Shown here one piece after another: positions 48,095-56,967 of a stretch of 64,000 nt of DNA. The notes under the pieces were generated by a model, which saw only the letters and a program-made list of their open reading frames with translations, made no database searches and had not been told where the DNA came from. The stretch spans positions 1 through 64,000 of the forward strand of contig CADADE010000027.1 of the NCBI GenBank assembly GCA_902786615.1, read 5' to 3'. Source of the DNA: Oscillospiraceae bacterium (GTDB lineage Bacteria; Bacillota_A; Clostridia; Oscillospirales; Oscillospiraceae). How positions within the stretch are numbered: position 1 is the first letter of the stretch; every line of letters begins with the position of its first letter. Made by a program: the position numbers and the translations under genes.

Positions 48095-50293
48095 ATGAGC
48101 ATTTGCTTTGACGAAGCCAAAGGTCTCCTGACGCTGGAGACCTTATCCACAAGCTATCAGATGAAAATCGACCGCGCGGGCTATCTGGAGCATCTGTATT
48201 ACGGAGCGCGCATCGACGGCGCGGACATGTCCTATATGCTGCGTCATTATGACCGCGGCTTCTCCGGCAACCCCTATGCCGAGCGCCGCGACCGGACCTT
48301 CTCGCTGGACACCCTCGGGCAGGAGTACAGCTCCTTCGGCGTCGGGGACTACCGCGTGCACAGCATCGGCGCGGTCAACCCGGACGGCAGCCGCTGCGCG
48401 GAGCTGCGCTATGTCTCGCACGAGATACGCCCCGGCAAATACGCGCTCCCGGGGCTTCCCGCCGCCTACGATAACGGCGGCGAGGCGGAGAGCCTGATCG
48501 TGACCCTGCGCGACGGCGTCACGGGGCTTGGTTTGCGCCTTTATTACGGGGTGTTTGAAAAGCTCGACGTGATCACCCGCGCCGCCGAGATTTTCAGCGA
48601 CGGCGACAGCGCCTTCGTGCTGGAAAAGGCCGCCTCCGTCTGTCTCGATCTCCCCTTCGGCAATTGGGATCTCATCAACTTCCACGGCCGCCACTGCATG
48701 GAGCGCCAGCCGGAGCGCTGCCCGCTCAACCACGGCACAAGGGTCATCGGCTCCGAGCGCGGCATGTCGAGCCACCATCAAAACCCCTTTGTCATCCTCT
48801 GCGAGCGGGACGCCACCGAGGATCACGGCCTCTGCTGCGGGATGATGCTGGCCTATTCAGGCAGCTTCAAGGCAGAGGTCCAGATGGACCAGTGCGGCAG
48901 CGTGCGCGCCGTCATGGGCGTGAGCGACACGCAGTTTCGCTGGCAGCTCAATCCCGGGGAGAGCTTCTTTACCCCGGAGGCGCTGCTCGCCTGCGCGGAC
49001 GGTCTCGCCCGGCTGAGCCAGCTCTATCACCGGCTGATCCGTCAGAACATCTGCCGCGGGGAGTATAAAAACAAACCGAGGCCCGTTCTGCTCAACAGCT
49101 GGGAGGCCTGCTATTTTGACCTCAACGAGGACAAGATCCTCTCCCTCGCCAAAGAGGCGGCAGCGCTGGGCGTGGAGCTTTTCGTGCTGGACGACGGCTG
49201 GTTCAAGGGCCGCCGGGATGACAACGCCGGTCTCGGCGATTGGGTCGTCGACCGGGAAAAGCTCCCGAACGGGCTCGGCGGGCTGATCGGGCAGATCAAC
49301 GCCCTCGGTTTGGAGTTTGGCATCTGGGTGGAGCCGGAAATGGTCAACGAGGATTCCGACCTCTTCCGCGCGCACCCCGACTGGGCGCTCCGCGCGCCGG
49401 GCCGCCCGCCGATGATGGCGAGAAACCAGCTTGTGCTGGACATGAGCCGGGCGGACGTGCGGGAATATCTCTATCAGGCGCTCTCGACGCTGTTCCGGGA
49501 AAACAACATCCGCTATGTCAAGTGGGATTTCAACCGCCCCGTTTCCGACCTTTACTCCGCGCAGCTTGACGCCTCCCGCCAGGGCGAGCTGGGGCACCGC
49601 TATGTGCTGGGCGTTTACAGCCTTCTCGACCGGCTGACGACGGAATTCCCCCACATTCTCTTCGAGGGCTGCGCCGGGGGCGGCGGCCGCTTCGACGCGG
49701 GCATGCTGTACTATGAGCCGCAGATCTGGTGCTCGGACGATACGGACGCCATCGAGCGGCTGGAGATCCAGAGCGGCAGCTCCTACGGCTACCCGGTGTG
49801 CACGATGGGCGCGCACGTTTCGGCCGTGCCCAACCACCAGACGGGTCGCACGACGCCCCTGCGCACACGCGGCGTTGTGGCCATGTCGGGCGCGTTCGGC
49901 TACGAGCTTGACCCCGCGAAGCTGACGGAGGAGGAAAAGCAGGAGATTCGCCGACAGATCGCCCAATTTCACGCGGACGAGGAGCTCATACACGGCGGGC
50001 TCTGCTTCCGCCTCACCGACGCGGCGAAGGACCGCGTCTGCGTGGCCTGGCAGTTTGCCAGCCCGGATGGGAAAAAGGCTCTGCTCAATGCGGTCATCCG
50101 CCACCCGCAGGCGAACGCCCCCCTGGTGCATCTGCACCTGAAGGGGCTGAACCCGGACAAGCTCTACCGGGCCGCGGAGGACGGCAGCGTTTTCTCCGGC
50201 GCGGCGCTGATGCGCGGCGGGTACACCCTGCCCCAGCTCATGGGAGATTATCCCGCCTTCCAGCTCCACCTGGAGCAGATCGACGAGGCGTAA
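48095..50293 (+). CDS. Alpha-galactosidase, glycoside hydrolase family 36
   Basis: A 732-residue enzyme that removes alpha-1,6-galactose from raffinose-type sugars. The N-terminal beta-sandwich is followed by the barrel with LFVLDDGWFKGRRDD, GLEFGIWVEPEMVNEDS, VKWDFNRPVSD holding the nucleophile aspartate, LFEGCAGGGGRFD and QIWCSDDTDAIERL holding the acid/base aspartate. VSAVPNHQTGR and the late beta domain complete the usual GH36 length. No signal peptide, so substrates must be imported. AGAGGA precedes the start. GalM (5131) is far away but functionally linked. Confidence 0.95.
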   Translation: MSICFDEAKGLLTLETLSTSYQMKIDRAGYLEHLYYGARIDGADMSYMLRHYDRGFSGNPYAERRDRTFSLDTLGQEYSSFGVGDYRVHSIGAVNPDGSRCAELRYVSHEIRPGKYALPGLPAAYDNGGEAESLIVTLRDGVTGLGLRLYYGVFEKLDVITRAAEIFSDGDSAFVLEKAASVCLDLPFGNWDLINFHGRHCMERQPERCPLNHGTRVIGSERGMSSHHQNPFVILCERDATEDHGLCCGMMLAYSGSFKAEVQMDQCGSVRAVMGVSDTQFRWQLNPGESFFTPEALLACADGLARLSQLYHRLIRQNICRGEYKNKPRPVLLNSWEACYFDLNEDKILSLAKEAAALGVELFVLDDGWFKGRRDDNAGLGDWVVDREKLPNGLGGLIGQINALGLEFGIWVEPEMVNEDSDLFRAHPDWALRAPGRPPMMARNQLVLDMSRADVREYLYQALSTLFRENNIRYVKWDFNRPVSDLYSAQLDASRQGELGHRYVLGVYSLLDRLTTEFPHILFEGCAGGGGRFDAGMLYYEPQIWCSDDTDAIERLEIQSGSSYGYPVCTMGAHVSAVPNHQTGRTTPLRTRGVVAMSGAFGYELDPAKLTEEEKQEIRRQIAQFHADEELIHGGLCFRLTDAAKDRVCVAWQFASPDGKKALLNAVIRHPQANAPLVHLHLKGLNPDKLYRAAEDGSVFSGAALMRGGYTLPQLMGDYPAFQLHLEQIDEA

Positions 50294-50350
50294 AGGCAAA
50301 AATATAGGGAGCTGTCTCAAAATAAGACAACTCCTGCATAGAGATGTACG

Positions 50351-50432
50351 CCGTAGGGGCCGATGCCCTCATCGGCCCGCCGTTTCGCAGCATTCTGCGG
50401 TTTTCGGCGGGTCGATCTGGGGATCGACCCTA
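50351..50432. repeat. REP-like multi-hairpin element
   Basis: Three hairpins in series: GGGCCGATGCCCTCATCGGCCC, a CGCCG...CGCAG/CTGCG...CGGCG double stem, and GGGTCGATCTGGGGATCGACCC-like arms. It looks like the short palindromic intergenic repeats found in gut Clostridia. Confidence 0.6.
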
Positions 50433-50502
50433 TGATTTTGCATACATATATGTTTTAAGACAAGCTTATCTATTATCATACGACAAATGTTCGGCACGGA
50501 CC

Positions 50503-50805
50503 CAGGCAGCGCCGAGCGCGGACGGCTGCGCGAGAGCGTATCGTCCTTGCGACCCGATCTGCGAAAACGTGCTTGCCGCGAGAGGAAAGGCCACTGATAC
50601 GCGAAAACGGTAATCGCGTCTCAGCGGCCTTTTTCTTTCACTGTCCCACCGAAACGAAGCCCAGCGGAGCGGGTTCGTTTCGGAGAAGAGGAAGGAGGGA
50701 GCAGAGTGCAGTTTTCCCGAGGCGCGGCGCGTTCTTTCTTTTTGGGCAAGAGCCAAAAAGAAAGAATGGGGGGCGCATCCACGCAGCCCGCGCCATGGCA
50801 TACGG
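50503..50805. repeat. Family-2 dispersed repeat, copy 1 (inverted relative to copy 2)
   Basis: It shares several blocks with 59471-59699 in inverse orientation: CAGGCAGC...CGAGCGCGGACGGCTGCGCGAG, CGTATCGTCC, GCGACCCGAT, a GCCTTT hairpin with GCGTCTCAGCGGCCTTTTTC, and TTCTTTCTTTTTGGGCAAGA. This copy has about 75 more bases in the middle. The hairpins with flanking T runs could end transcription. It reaches to 50 bases from the cysK stop. Confidence 0.75.
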
Positions 50806-50854
50806 TTGCGGCAAGACGTACAATAACGACAAGCTTTGCGCAAAATGTCTTTGC

Positions 50855-51787
50855 TCAGTCGGCAAAAAGCGGCGTGGAATAATAGCGGTCGCCGCTGTCC
50901 GGGAGCAGGGCCACGATGGTCTTGCCCCTGTTCTCCGGCTTCTTCGCAAGCTCGATGCCCGCGTGCAGGGCAGCGCCCGAGGAGATACCGACGGAGATGC
51001 CCTCCTTCTTTGCCAGGAGCTTCGCCGCGGCGAAGGCTTCCTCGTTCTTTACGGGGAACACCCTGTCATAGACCTTGGTGTTCAGCACCTGCGGCACGAA
51101 GCCCGCGCCGATGCCCTGAATCTTGTGGCCGCCCGCACGCCCCTCGGAGAGGACGGGGGAATCGGCGGGCTCTACCGCCACGACCTCCACGCCGGGCTTC
51201 TGCTCTTTGAGGTATTCGCCGGTGCCGGTCACGGTGCCGCCGGTGCCGACGCCCGCGATGAAGACGTCCACTTCCCCGTCCGTGTCGCGCCAGATCTCCG
51301 GGCCGGTGGTGGCCTTGTGGATCGCGGGGTTTGCAGGGTTCACAAACTGGCCGGGGATGAAGCTGTCCGGCAGCTCCGCCGCCAGCTCCTCGGCTTTGGC
51401 GATGGCGCCCTTCATGCCCTTCGCCCCCTCGGTGAGCACCAGCTCAGCCCCGTAGGCCTTGAGGATGTTGCGGCGCTCGACGCTCATGGTCTCGGGCATG
51501 GTGAGGATAACGCGGTAGCCCTTGGACGCCGCGATGGCGGCAAGGCCGATGCCGGTATTGCCGGAGGTGGGCTCGATGATGACGGAGCCCGCCTTCAAAA
51601 GGCCCTTTTCCTCCGCGTCCTCGATCATCGCCTTGGCGATCCTGTCCTTGACGCTGCCGGCGGGGTTTAAGTATTCCAGCTTGACCAGGAGCCTTGCCTC
51701 CAGTCCGAATTCCTTTTCCAGATTCACGACCTCCACCAGCGGGGTGTTGCCGATGAGGCCCAGGGTACCTTTATAGATATTGGACAT
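50855..51787 (-). CDS. cysK: Cysteine synthase A
   Basis: A 310-residue PLP enzyme that makes cysteine from O-acetylserine and sulfide. The PLP lysine is in [15 protein letters not shown] (about 41-55), with [32 protein letters not shown] and [23 protein letters not shown] precedes the start. It follows iscU and the desulfurase gene on the same strand with a 59-base spacer, linking cysteine supply to iron-sulfur assembly. Confidence 0.95.
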   Translation of the reverse strand: MSNIYKGTLGLIGNTPLVEVVNLEKEFGLEARLLVKLEYLNPAGSVKDRIAKAMIEDAEEKGLLKAGSVIIEPTSGNTGIGLAAIAASKGYRVILTMPETMSVERRNILKAYGAELVLTEGAKGMKGAIAKAEELAAELPDSFIPGQFVNPANPAIHKATTGPEIWRDTDGEVDVFIAGVGTGGTVTGTGEYLKEQKPGVEVVAVEPADSPVLSEGRAGGHKIQGIGAGFVPQVLNTKVYDRVFPVKNEEAFAAAKLLAKKEGISVGISSGAALHAGIELAKKPENRGKTIVALLPDSGDRYYSTPLFAD

Positions 51788-51809
51788 GATAAACCTTCCT
51801 TTCCTTATT

Positions 51810-51835
51810 GACTCCCCTGCCTAAGGGGAGCTGTA
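51810..51835. repeat. Small hairpin between cysK and iscU
   Basis: ACTCCCCTGCCTAAGGGGAGCT resembles the first arm of the dispersed palindromic family 1 and may be a remnant of it. It may tune read-through into cysK. Confidence 0.45.
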
Positions 51836-51846
51836 CAGGAAGCCGC

Positions 51847-52239
51847 CTACGCCTCCGGGCGTTTCTCCGGGTGCTTCCGATAGTAGTCCTCGAGGGCCGA
51901 CTGAATGGCCTCCTCCGCGAGGACGCTGCAGTGCATTTTGTAATCGGGCAGACCGTCCAGCGCCTCGGCCACGGCTTTGTTTGTCAGCTGCATGGCATCA
52001 GACACGGGCTTTCCCTTGATGAGCTCCGTCGCCATGGAACTGGACGCGATGGCGCTGCCGCAGCCAAAGGTCTCAAACTTCACGTCGGTAATACAGTCGT
52101 CGTCAATTTTCAGATACATCTTCATGATGTCGCCGCACTTGGCGTTGCCCACCTCGCCGACGCCGTCCGCGTTCTCGATCACGCCGACGTTGCGCGGGTT
52201 GCGAAAGTGGTCCATCACTTTTTCGCTGTAAAGTGCCAT
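51847..52239 (-). CDS. Iron-sulfur cluster scaffold protein, NifU/IscU type
   Basis: A 130-residue scaffold on which [2Fe-2S] and [4Fe-4S] clusters are built. The three cluster cysteines are seen in GNAKCGDIMKM, FETFGCGSAIASSS and KMHCSVLAEE; Asp after the first Cys is also conserved. It starts YSEKVMDHFRNPRNVG as usual. AGGAGG precedes the start, 13 bases past the desulfurase gene. It has only the N-terminal scaffold domain. Confidence 0.94.
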   Translation of the reverse strand: MALYSEKVMDHFRNPRNVGVIENADGVGEVGNAKCGDIMKMYLKIDDDCITDVKFETFGCGSAIASSSMATELIKGKPVSDAMQLTNKAVAEALDGLPDYKMHCSVLAEEAIQSALEDYYRKHPEKRPEA

Positions 52240-52252
52240 GTTTTGATCCTCC

Positions 52253-53440
52253 TTAGAGTATGAAGCTGCTTTTGCCGCTCATGAGATCCCGCCACACCGG
52301 CGAGAAGCCGCGCAGGTATTCCACAACTTCCTTCACGTTCTGAATGATGTAATCGACCTCTTCCTCGGTCGTGTCCTCCCCGATGCTGAGGCGGAGCGAC
52401 CCGTGGGCCACATCGTGCACGCGCCCGATGGCGAGCAGCACATGGCTCGGGTCCAGGGAGCCGGAGGTACAGGCGCTGCCGGAGGAGGCCGAGATGCCCC
52501 GGTCGTCCAGCAGGAGCAGGAGGGACTCGCCCTCGATGCCCTCAAAGCAGAAGTTCACATTGCCGGGCAGGCGCATGTGCGCGTCGCCGTTCAGGGCGGA
52601 GTGCGGGATCTCCCCAATGCCGCGGATCAGCCTGTCGCGCAGGGCGCGCATGTGCGCCGCGTTTTTTTCCATGCCCGCCGCGGACTCCTTCAGCGCCGCC
52701 GCCATGCCGGCGATGGCGGGGACGTTTTCCGTTCCGGCCCGCCTGCCGCGCTCCTGTGCACCGCCCTCGATGAGGTTTGTGAGGCGTATGCCCTTGCGCG
52801 CGTACAGGAAGCCCACGCCCTTCGGCCCGTGAAATTTATGGGCGGAGGCGGAGAGCAGGTCGATGTTGTCCGCCTGCACATCGATGGGCAGATGCCCCAT
52901 GGCCTGCACCGCGTCCGTGTGGAAGAGGACGCCGCGCTCCCGGCAGATCCGGCCGATCTCCCGGATGGGCTGGATAGTGCCGATCTCGTTGTTTGCAAAC
53001 ATCACCGTCACAAGACAGGTGTCGTCCCGGATGGCGGCCTCCAACTCCCCGGTGCGGACAAGCCCGTCCTCATGCACGTCGAGCAGCGTCACCGCGAAGC
53101 CCTCCTGCTCAAGCTTTTTCAGCGTATGCAGCACAGCGTGGTGCTCAAAGGCCGTGGAAATGATGTGCATTTTCCCTGTTCTGCGCCCGAGCTCCACGGC
53201 GGAGCGGATGGCCTGGTTGTCGGCCTCGCTGCCGCCGGAGGTAAAGAGGATCTCACGCGGCGCGGCGTTGATTACGGCGGCGACATCGGCGCGGGCCTGC
53301 TCCACGATCTCCTTTGCCCGCTGTCCGAGGGTGTAGAGGCTGGAGGGGTTGCCGAAGTCCGCCTCCATACAGGGGAGCATGGCGGCGATGGCGGCGCGGC
53401 TCATTTTCGTGGTGGCCGCGTTGTCTGCGTATATGGTCAT
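52253..53440 (-). CDS. Cysteine desulfurase, NifS/IscS type
   Basis: A 395-residue PLP enzyme that supplies sulfur for cluster assembly. Motifs: YADNAATTKMS, FTSGGSEADNQAI, STAFEHHAVL, the PLP lysine in SASAHKFHGPKGVGFLY, and the active cysteine in SSGSACTSGSLDPSHVL. The ATG at 53440 is favoured because AAAGGA is ten bases upstream; a TTG three codons earlier would be too close. First gene of a desulfurase-iscU-cysK operon. Confidence 0.94.
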   Translation of the reverse strand: MTIYADNAATTKMSRAAIAAMLPCMEADFGNPSSLYTLGQRAKEIVEQARADVAAVINAAPREILFTSGGSEADNQAIRSAVELGRRTGKMHIISTAFEHHAVLHTLKKLEQEGFAVTLLDVHEDGLVRTGELEAAIRDDTCLVTVMFANNEIGTIQPIREIGRICRERGVLFHTDAVQAMGHLPIDVQADNIDLLSASAHKFHGPKGVGFLYARKGIRLTNLIEGGAQERGRRAGTENVPAIAGMAAALKESAAGMEKNAAHMRALRDRLIRGIGEIPHSALNGDAHMRLPGNVNFCFEGIEGESLLLLLDDRGISASSGSACTSGSLDPSHVLLAIGRVHDVAHGSLRLSIGEDTTEEEVDYIIQNVKEVVEYLRGFSPVWRDLMSGKSSFIL

Positions 53441-53488
53441 AGATGGCAAGTCCTTTCGTTCCCTAAAATCTATCTTAAAGATGGGTTT

Positions 53489-53517
53489 ACTATACTCCCA
53501 TATCCCCGGTATGTCAA
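53489..53517 (-). promoter_or_regulatory. Promoter of the desulfurase-iscU-cysK operon
   Basis: On the minus strand TTGACA (53512-53517) and TATAGT (53489-53494) are 17 bases apart. No clear IscR box was found. Confidence 0.8.
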
Positions 53518-53578
53518 TAGGTTTTTCTATAAAAACTTTGCTTCACAGAAAAAATTTTGATTCAAGCGCGTGATTCTT

Positions 53579-53650
53579 GCCTCTGACGAGGCAACCGAAT
53601 CCCATGCGCTTGTGCTTTCATGCGTCGCAGCGCGATCTGCGGCGCATGGG
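53579..53650. repeat. Palindromic element between the desulfurase gene and rpmE
   Basis: GCCTCTGACGAGGC forms a small hairpin, then CCCATGCGC (53601-53609) pairs with GCGCATGGG (53642-53650) around an inner CGCAG/CTGCG stem. The rest of the 350-base gap holds two divergent promoters and no gene. Confidence 0.6.
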
Positions 53651-53693
53651 AATTTAATCGAAAACTTTTTCGCCGTTTCCCTTGCAAAAGCCC

Positions 53694-53722
53694 TTGCAAA
53701 GCGCGTCCGGCTGTGGTATTAT
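53694..53722 (+). promoter_or_regulatory. Promoter of rpmE
   Basis: TTGCAA (53694-53699) and TATTAT (53717-53722) are 17 bases apart. Confidence 0.65.
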
Positions 53723-53791
53723 ACTTGTCGCGTCTTGTAACTATGTTTTCCGACACAATCAAGACAGCCTGAGATTGAGGAGAAAAATGAT

Positions 53792-53992
53792 ATGAAGTCT
53801 GGCATCCATCCCAATTACCAGCAGACCACCATCCGCTGCGCCTGCGGCGCCGTCATCGAGACCGGCTCCACCAAGAAGGACATCACGGTTGAAATCTGCT
53901 CCAAGTGCCACCCCTTCTACACCGGCAAGCAGAAGCTGGTCGACACCAGCGGCCGTGTGGACAAGTTCAACAAGAAGTACGGCATCAAGTAA
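53792..53992 (+). CDS. rpmE: Ribosomal protein L31, zinc-binding form
   Basis: A 66-residue large-subunit protein. The start [14 protein letters not shown] and end [13 protein letters not shown] are typical. The four zinc ligands are present (CAC at 16-18 and CSKC at 36-39), so this is the zinc-containing form, not the zinc-free paralogue induced by starvation. GAGGAG precedes the start. Single-gene unit with its own promoter and terminator. Confidence 0.97.
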   Translation: MKSGIHPNYQQTTIRCACGAVIETGSTKKDITVEICSKCHPFYTGKQKLVDTSGRVDKFNKKYGIK

Positions 53993-54013
53993 TTGGTTTC
54001 ATAAAAGCCAATA

Positions 54014-54057
54014 CGGCAAAGAGCCCGGATCGCACGATCCGGGCTCTTTGCCGTTTT
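54014..54057. terminator. Strong bidirectional terminator between rpmE and the C-S lyase gene
   Basis: An 18-base perfect stem, starting CGGCAAAGAGCCCGGATC, with a GCAC loop and TTTT after it on the plus strand. The two genes converge on it. Confidence 0.9.
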
Positions 54058-55250
54058 CATATAAACACGTATTTTTTCAATCTCTCCATCGCCTCGACGA
54101 GTCTGGACTTCGGCAGGGCGAGGTTCATGCGGATGCTGTCCGGCAGGAAGAAAAATTCGCCGTTCTGCCAGATGACCCCGCAGCGGACGCCGCGCTCCTG
54201 CAGCTCTTTGATCGAGACGCCGTGCGCCCTGCACCAGTCTCCGCAGTCGAGAAAGAGCATGTAGGTCCCCTGGGGGCGCATGACCCTCACGCCCGCGAAG
54301 TGTTCTTTTATGAAAGAGCAGGCGTATTCCAGGTTTTCGTCGACGACGCGGATCATCTCATCCGCCCAGTCGCCGCTGTCCCGATAGCCGCCGATCAGGG
54401 CGTGCATGGAGAGGACGTTCGGCTCGTTATAATGCGTCAGGGCCGCGCGGCGCTGCATGCGGTCGCGCAGGTACGGGTTATAGATCACATGATACGACCC
54501 GACGAGGCCCGCGAGGGAGAAGGTTTTGCTGGGAGCGTAGAGGGCGATGGTGCGGTTTTTCGCGTCCTCGCTGACCGACTGGGTGGGGATGTGATGATAA
54601 CCGGGCATGATGATGTCCGACCAGATTTCATCCGAGAAAACGAGGCAGTCATGGGCGGCGTAGACCTCCATGGCCTTTTCGATCTCCCAGCGCTCCCAGA
54701 CCCTGCCGCAGGGATTGTGGGGCGAGCAGAAGACGGCAAAGTGGATTTTGTTCTCCCTGATCTTTTGCTCCATGTCGGCATAGTCCATGCGCCAGACGCC
54801 TTCCCCGTCCCGCACGAGGGGCGAGTGAACGGCAACGCGGCCCGCATCGTCGAAGGTGTGGGTAAAGCCCACATAGGTCGGCGAGTGGACGAGGATCTTG
54901 TCACCCGGCGCGGTGAAACACTGCAGGGCGGAGCTCAGGCCGCCGAGCACGCCGTTTTCATAGCCGATATGCGCCGGCTCCAGGCCGGTCACGGCGTTTC
55001 GGGTTTGGTGCCAGCGGATGATACTGTCGTAATACGCCTCCGTCAGCGTGAAGTAGCCGAAGTTCGGCATCTCGAGGCGCTTCCGGATCGCCTCCAGGAT
55101 CGGCGGCGCGGTCGGAAAGGACATGTCCGCGATCCACATGGGGATGACATCGAAGCCCGAATCCACCGCGACGCCCTCAAAGGGGATGCGGTTTGCGGCG
55201 ATGCAGTCCTGACCCCGGCGGTCGAGGACGGTGGTAAAATCATATTTCAT
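54057..55250 (-). CDS. PatB/MalY-type PLP-dependent C-S lyase (aminotransferase fold)
   Basis: A 397-residue fold type I PLP enzyme. It starts MKYDFTTVLDRRGQDC, then VIPMWIADMSFPTAPPI as in the MalY/PatB group, with FCSPHNPCGRVW, SDEIWSDIIMPG and the PLP lysine in LYAPSKTFSLAGL. Relatives are cystathionine beta-lyases that release homocysteine or H2S; some are transaminases. The start at 55250 follows AGGAG. It lies after a terminator downstream of the cupin gene. Confidence 0.88.
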   Translation of the reverse strand: MKYDFTTVLDRRGQDCIAANRIPFEGVAVDSGFDVIPMWIADMSFPTAPPILEAIRKRLEMPNFGYFTLTEAYYDSIIRWHQTRNAVTGLEPAHIGYENGVLGGLSSALQCFTAPGDKILVHSPTYVGFTHTFDDAGRVAVHSPLVRDGEGVWRMDYADMEQKIRENKIHFAVFCSPHNPCGRVWERWEIEKAMEVYAAHDCLVFSDEIWSDIIMPGYHHIPTQSVSEDAKNRTIALYAPSKTFSLAGLVGSYHVIYNPYLRDRMQRRAALTHYNEPNVLSMHALIGGYRDSGDWADEMIRVVDENLEYACSFIKEHFAGVRVMRPQGTYMLFLDCGDWCRAHGVSIKELQERGVRCGVIWQNGEFFFLPDSIRMNLALPKSRLVEAMERLKKYVFI

Positions 55251-55268
55251 ATGCTTCTCCTGTGATAG

Positions 55269-55318
55269 CAAAGAGGCCGCTTCAAAACGGTCTTTCCGTT
55301 CTGGGGCGGCCCCTTTTT
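55269..55318. terminator. Hairpin between the C-S lyase and cupin genes
   Basis: GAGGCCGC (55273-55280) and GCGGCCCC (55306-55313) enclose a second stem AACGG/CCGTT. T runs flank it on both strands. It would end the TRAP-cupin transcript on the minus strand. Confidence 0.72.
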
Positions 55319-55331
55319 TGTACAAAGCTGA

Positions 55332-55655
55332 TTACACAAAGTCTTCCCGCATAGGCGTAAAGATGTCCAGAAGCTTGGTCTCCTCCAGGATCTGCACGCC
55401 GTGCACCACGTTCGGCGCGACGTAATAGGTGTCGCCGGTGCCGAGGATCTTGTCCTCTTGCCCCTCCTCCTGATATACGAGCTTGCCGGAGATGATATAG
55501 CCGATCTGCTCGTGCGGGTGGGAGTGCGGAGCGCCGACAGCGCCCTTTTCAAAGCGCAGCTCCACGGTCATGAGATTTTTGCTGTAGGCCAGTACCTTGC
55601 GTACGACCCCGCCGCCGAGATCGGTGGTAGGGATGTTTTTATTTTCCACAAACAT
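55332..55655 (-). CDS. Cupin-domain protein (KdgF-like)
   Basis: A 107-residue single-domain cupin. Metal-binding histidines appear in GAPHSHPHEQIGYIISG (cupin motif 1) and PNVVHGVQ (motif 2). KdgF-like cupins turn unsaturated uronates into linear ketouronates in pectin or alginate breakdown. Its location 8 bases after a TRAP permease gene suggests that the pair handles a uronate-like acid. That is context inference. GAGGTAG precedes the start. Confidence 0.85.
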   Translation of the reverse strand: MFVENKNIPTTDLGGGVVRKVLAYSKNLMTVELRFEKGAVGAPHSHPHEQIGYIISGKLVYQEEGQEDKILGTGDTYYVAPNVVHGVQILEETKLLDIFTPMREDFV

Positions 55656-55663
55656 AGGCTACC

Positions 55664-56965
55664 TCACGCGAGCGCGCCGGTGAGACGCGGCAGCCAAAGG
55701 CTGATGGACGGAATGAATGAGATGAGCAGCAGGGCGACGATCATGCAGAGATAGAACGGCATGGTCGCCTTGACGACCTTCTCCATCGGGCGCTTAGCCA
55801 CGGCGGAGCCGATGAACAGCACCGCGCCGACAGGCGGGGTCAGCAGGCCGATGCCGCAGTTGAGCACCATCATGATGCCGAACTGGATCGGGTGCAGGCC
55901 GACGCTCTGTGCCACGGGCAGCAGAATGGGCGTGGCGATCAGGATGATGGGCGCCATGTCCATGATCATGCCCAGCAGGAGCAGGATGACGTTCAGCAGG
56001 ATGATGACGACGACGGGATTCGAGGAGATGGTGGTGATGAAGGTCGCCGCCTTGGCGGGCACGTGCAGGAGGGTCAGGCAGTTGCCGAAGGCCGCGCTCA
56101 TGGCGATGAGGATCAGCACGATGGCGAGCGTGTCAATGCACTGCTCGAGGCTCTTCCAGACGCCCTTCCAGTCAAGTCCCTTGTAGATGAACACGGAGAC
56201 GAACAGGGAGTAGATAACCGCGATAGCGGCGGACTCGGTGGCGGTGAAAACGCCGCCCACAACGCCGACGACCACGATCAGCACGGCCAGCAGCGCCCAG
56301 ATGGACTTGCCGAGCTGCTTGATGAAGTTCATGAGAGAGAACGGCTCGCCCTTGGGATAGTTGTGCTTGACGGAGAGGATGTAGGAGCCGACCATCAGCG
56401 CGATGGCGAGGATGGCGCCGGGCAGGTAGCCCGCCATGAACAGCGCGCCCACGGACACGCCGCCCGCAGTGGTGGCGTAGATGACCATGTTATGGCTCGG
56501 CGGGACGAGCAGGCCCTCACACGAGGAGGTGATGGTGACGGCGGTGGAGAAGTCCGGGTCATAGCCCTGATCGACCATCATGGGGATGAGGATGGAGCCG
56601 AGGGAGGCCGTGTCCGCCGAGGCGGAGCCGGAGATGCCGCCGAAGAAATAGGAGGCGACGATGTTCACCATCGCAAGGCCGCCGCGCATCCAGCCGACCA
56701 GAGAGTTTGCCAGCGCGATCAGCTTGTCGGAGATGCCGCCGGTGCCCATCAGCACGCCCATGGTGATGAAGAAGGGAACCGCCATCAGGGAGAAGGACCA
56801 CACGCCCTTGACCATCTGCTGCGGCAGGGTGACGAGGTTCTGACCCATGGAGGCCATGCACAGCACCGTCGAGATGCCGACGGAATAGGCGATGGGGAAG
56901 CGGAGCATAATCATGACGAAAAAGCTGCCCAGCAGGACAAGCGTCGATAAAGCTTCACCGGACAT
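55664..56965 (-). CDS. TRAP transporter large permease (DctM/SiaM family)
   Basis: A 433-residue membrane protein with about twelve hydrophobic segments, the transport subunit of a TRAP system. Signatures: PFFITMGVLMGTGGIS, SYFFGGISGSASADTASLGSILIP, PPSHNMVIYATTAGGVSVG and GLLTPPVGAVLFIGSAVA. GGAGGC lies before the start, 2 bases past the small permease gene. It imports an organic acid with Na+ together with the DctP-like binder. Confidence 0.95.
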   Translation of the reverse strand: MSGEALSTLVLLGSFFVMIMLRFPIAYSVGISTVLCMASMGQNLVTLPQQMVKGVWSFSLMAVPFFITMGVLMGTGGISDKLIALANSLVGWMRGGLAMVNIVASYFFGGISGSASADTASLGSILIPMMVDQGYDPDFSTAVTITSSCEGLLVPPSHNMVIYATTAGGVSVGALFMAGYLPGAILAIALMVGSYILSVKHNYPKGEPFSLMNFIKQLGKSIWALLAVLIVVVGVVGGVFTATESAAIAVIYSLFVSVFIYKGLDWKGVWKSLEQCIDTLAIVLILIAMSAAFGNCLTLLHVPAKAATFITTISSNPVVVIILLNVILLLLGMIMDMAPIILIATPILLPVAQSVGLHPIQFGIMMVLNCGIGLLTPPVGAVLFIGSAVAKRPMEKVVKATMPFYLCMIVALLLISFIPSISLWLPRLTGALA

Positions 56966-56967
56966 AA

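Larger units (their letters stand above)
50294..50854. other. Repeat-filled intergenic region
   Basis: No gene is supported in these 561 bases. They hold a GGAGCTGTCT/AGACAACTCC hairpin (50311-50333) just past the alpha-galactosidase stop, the REP-like array at 50351-50432, and family-2 repeat copy 1. Confidence 0.65.
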
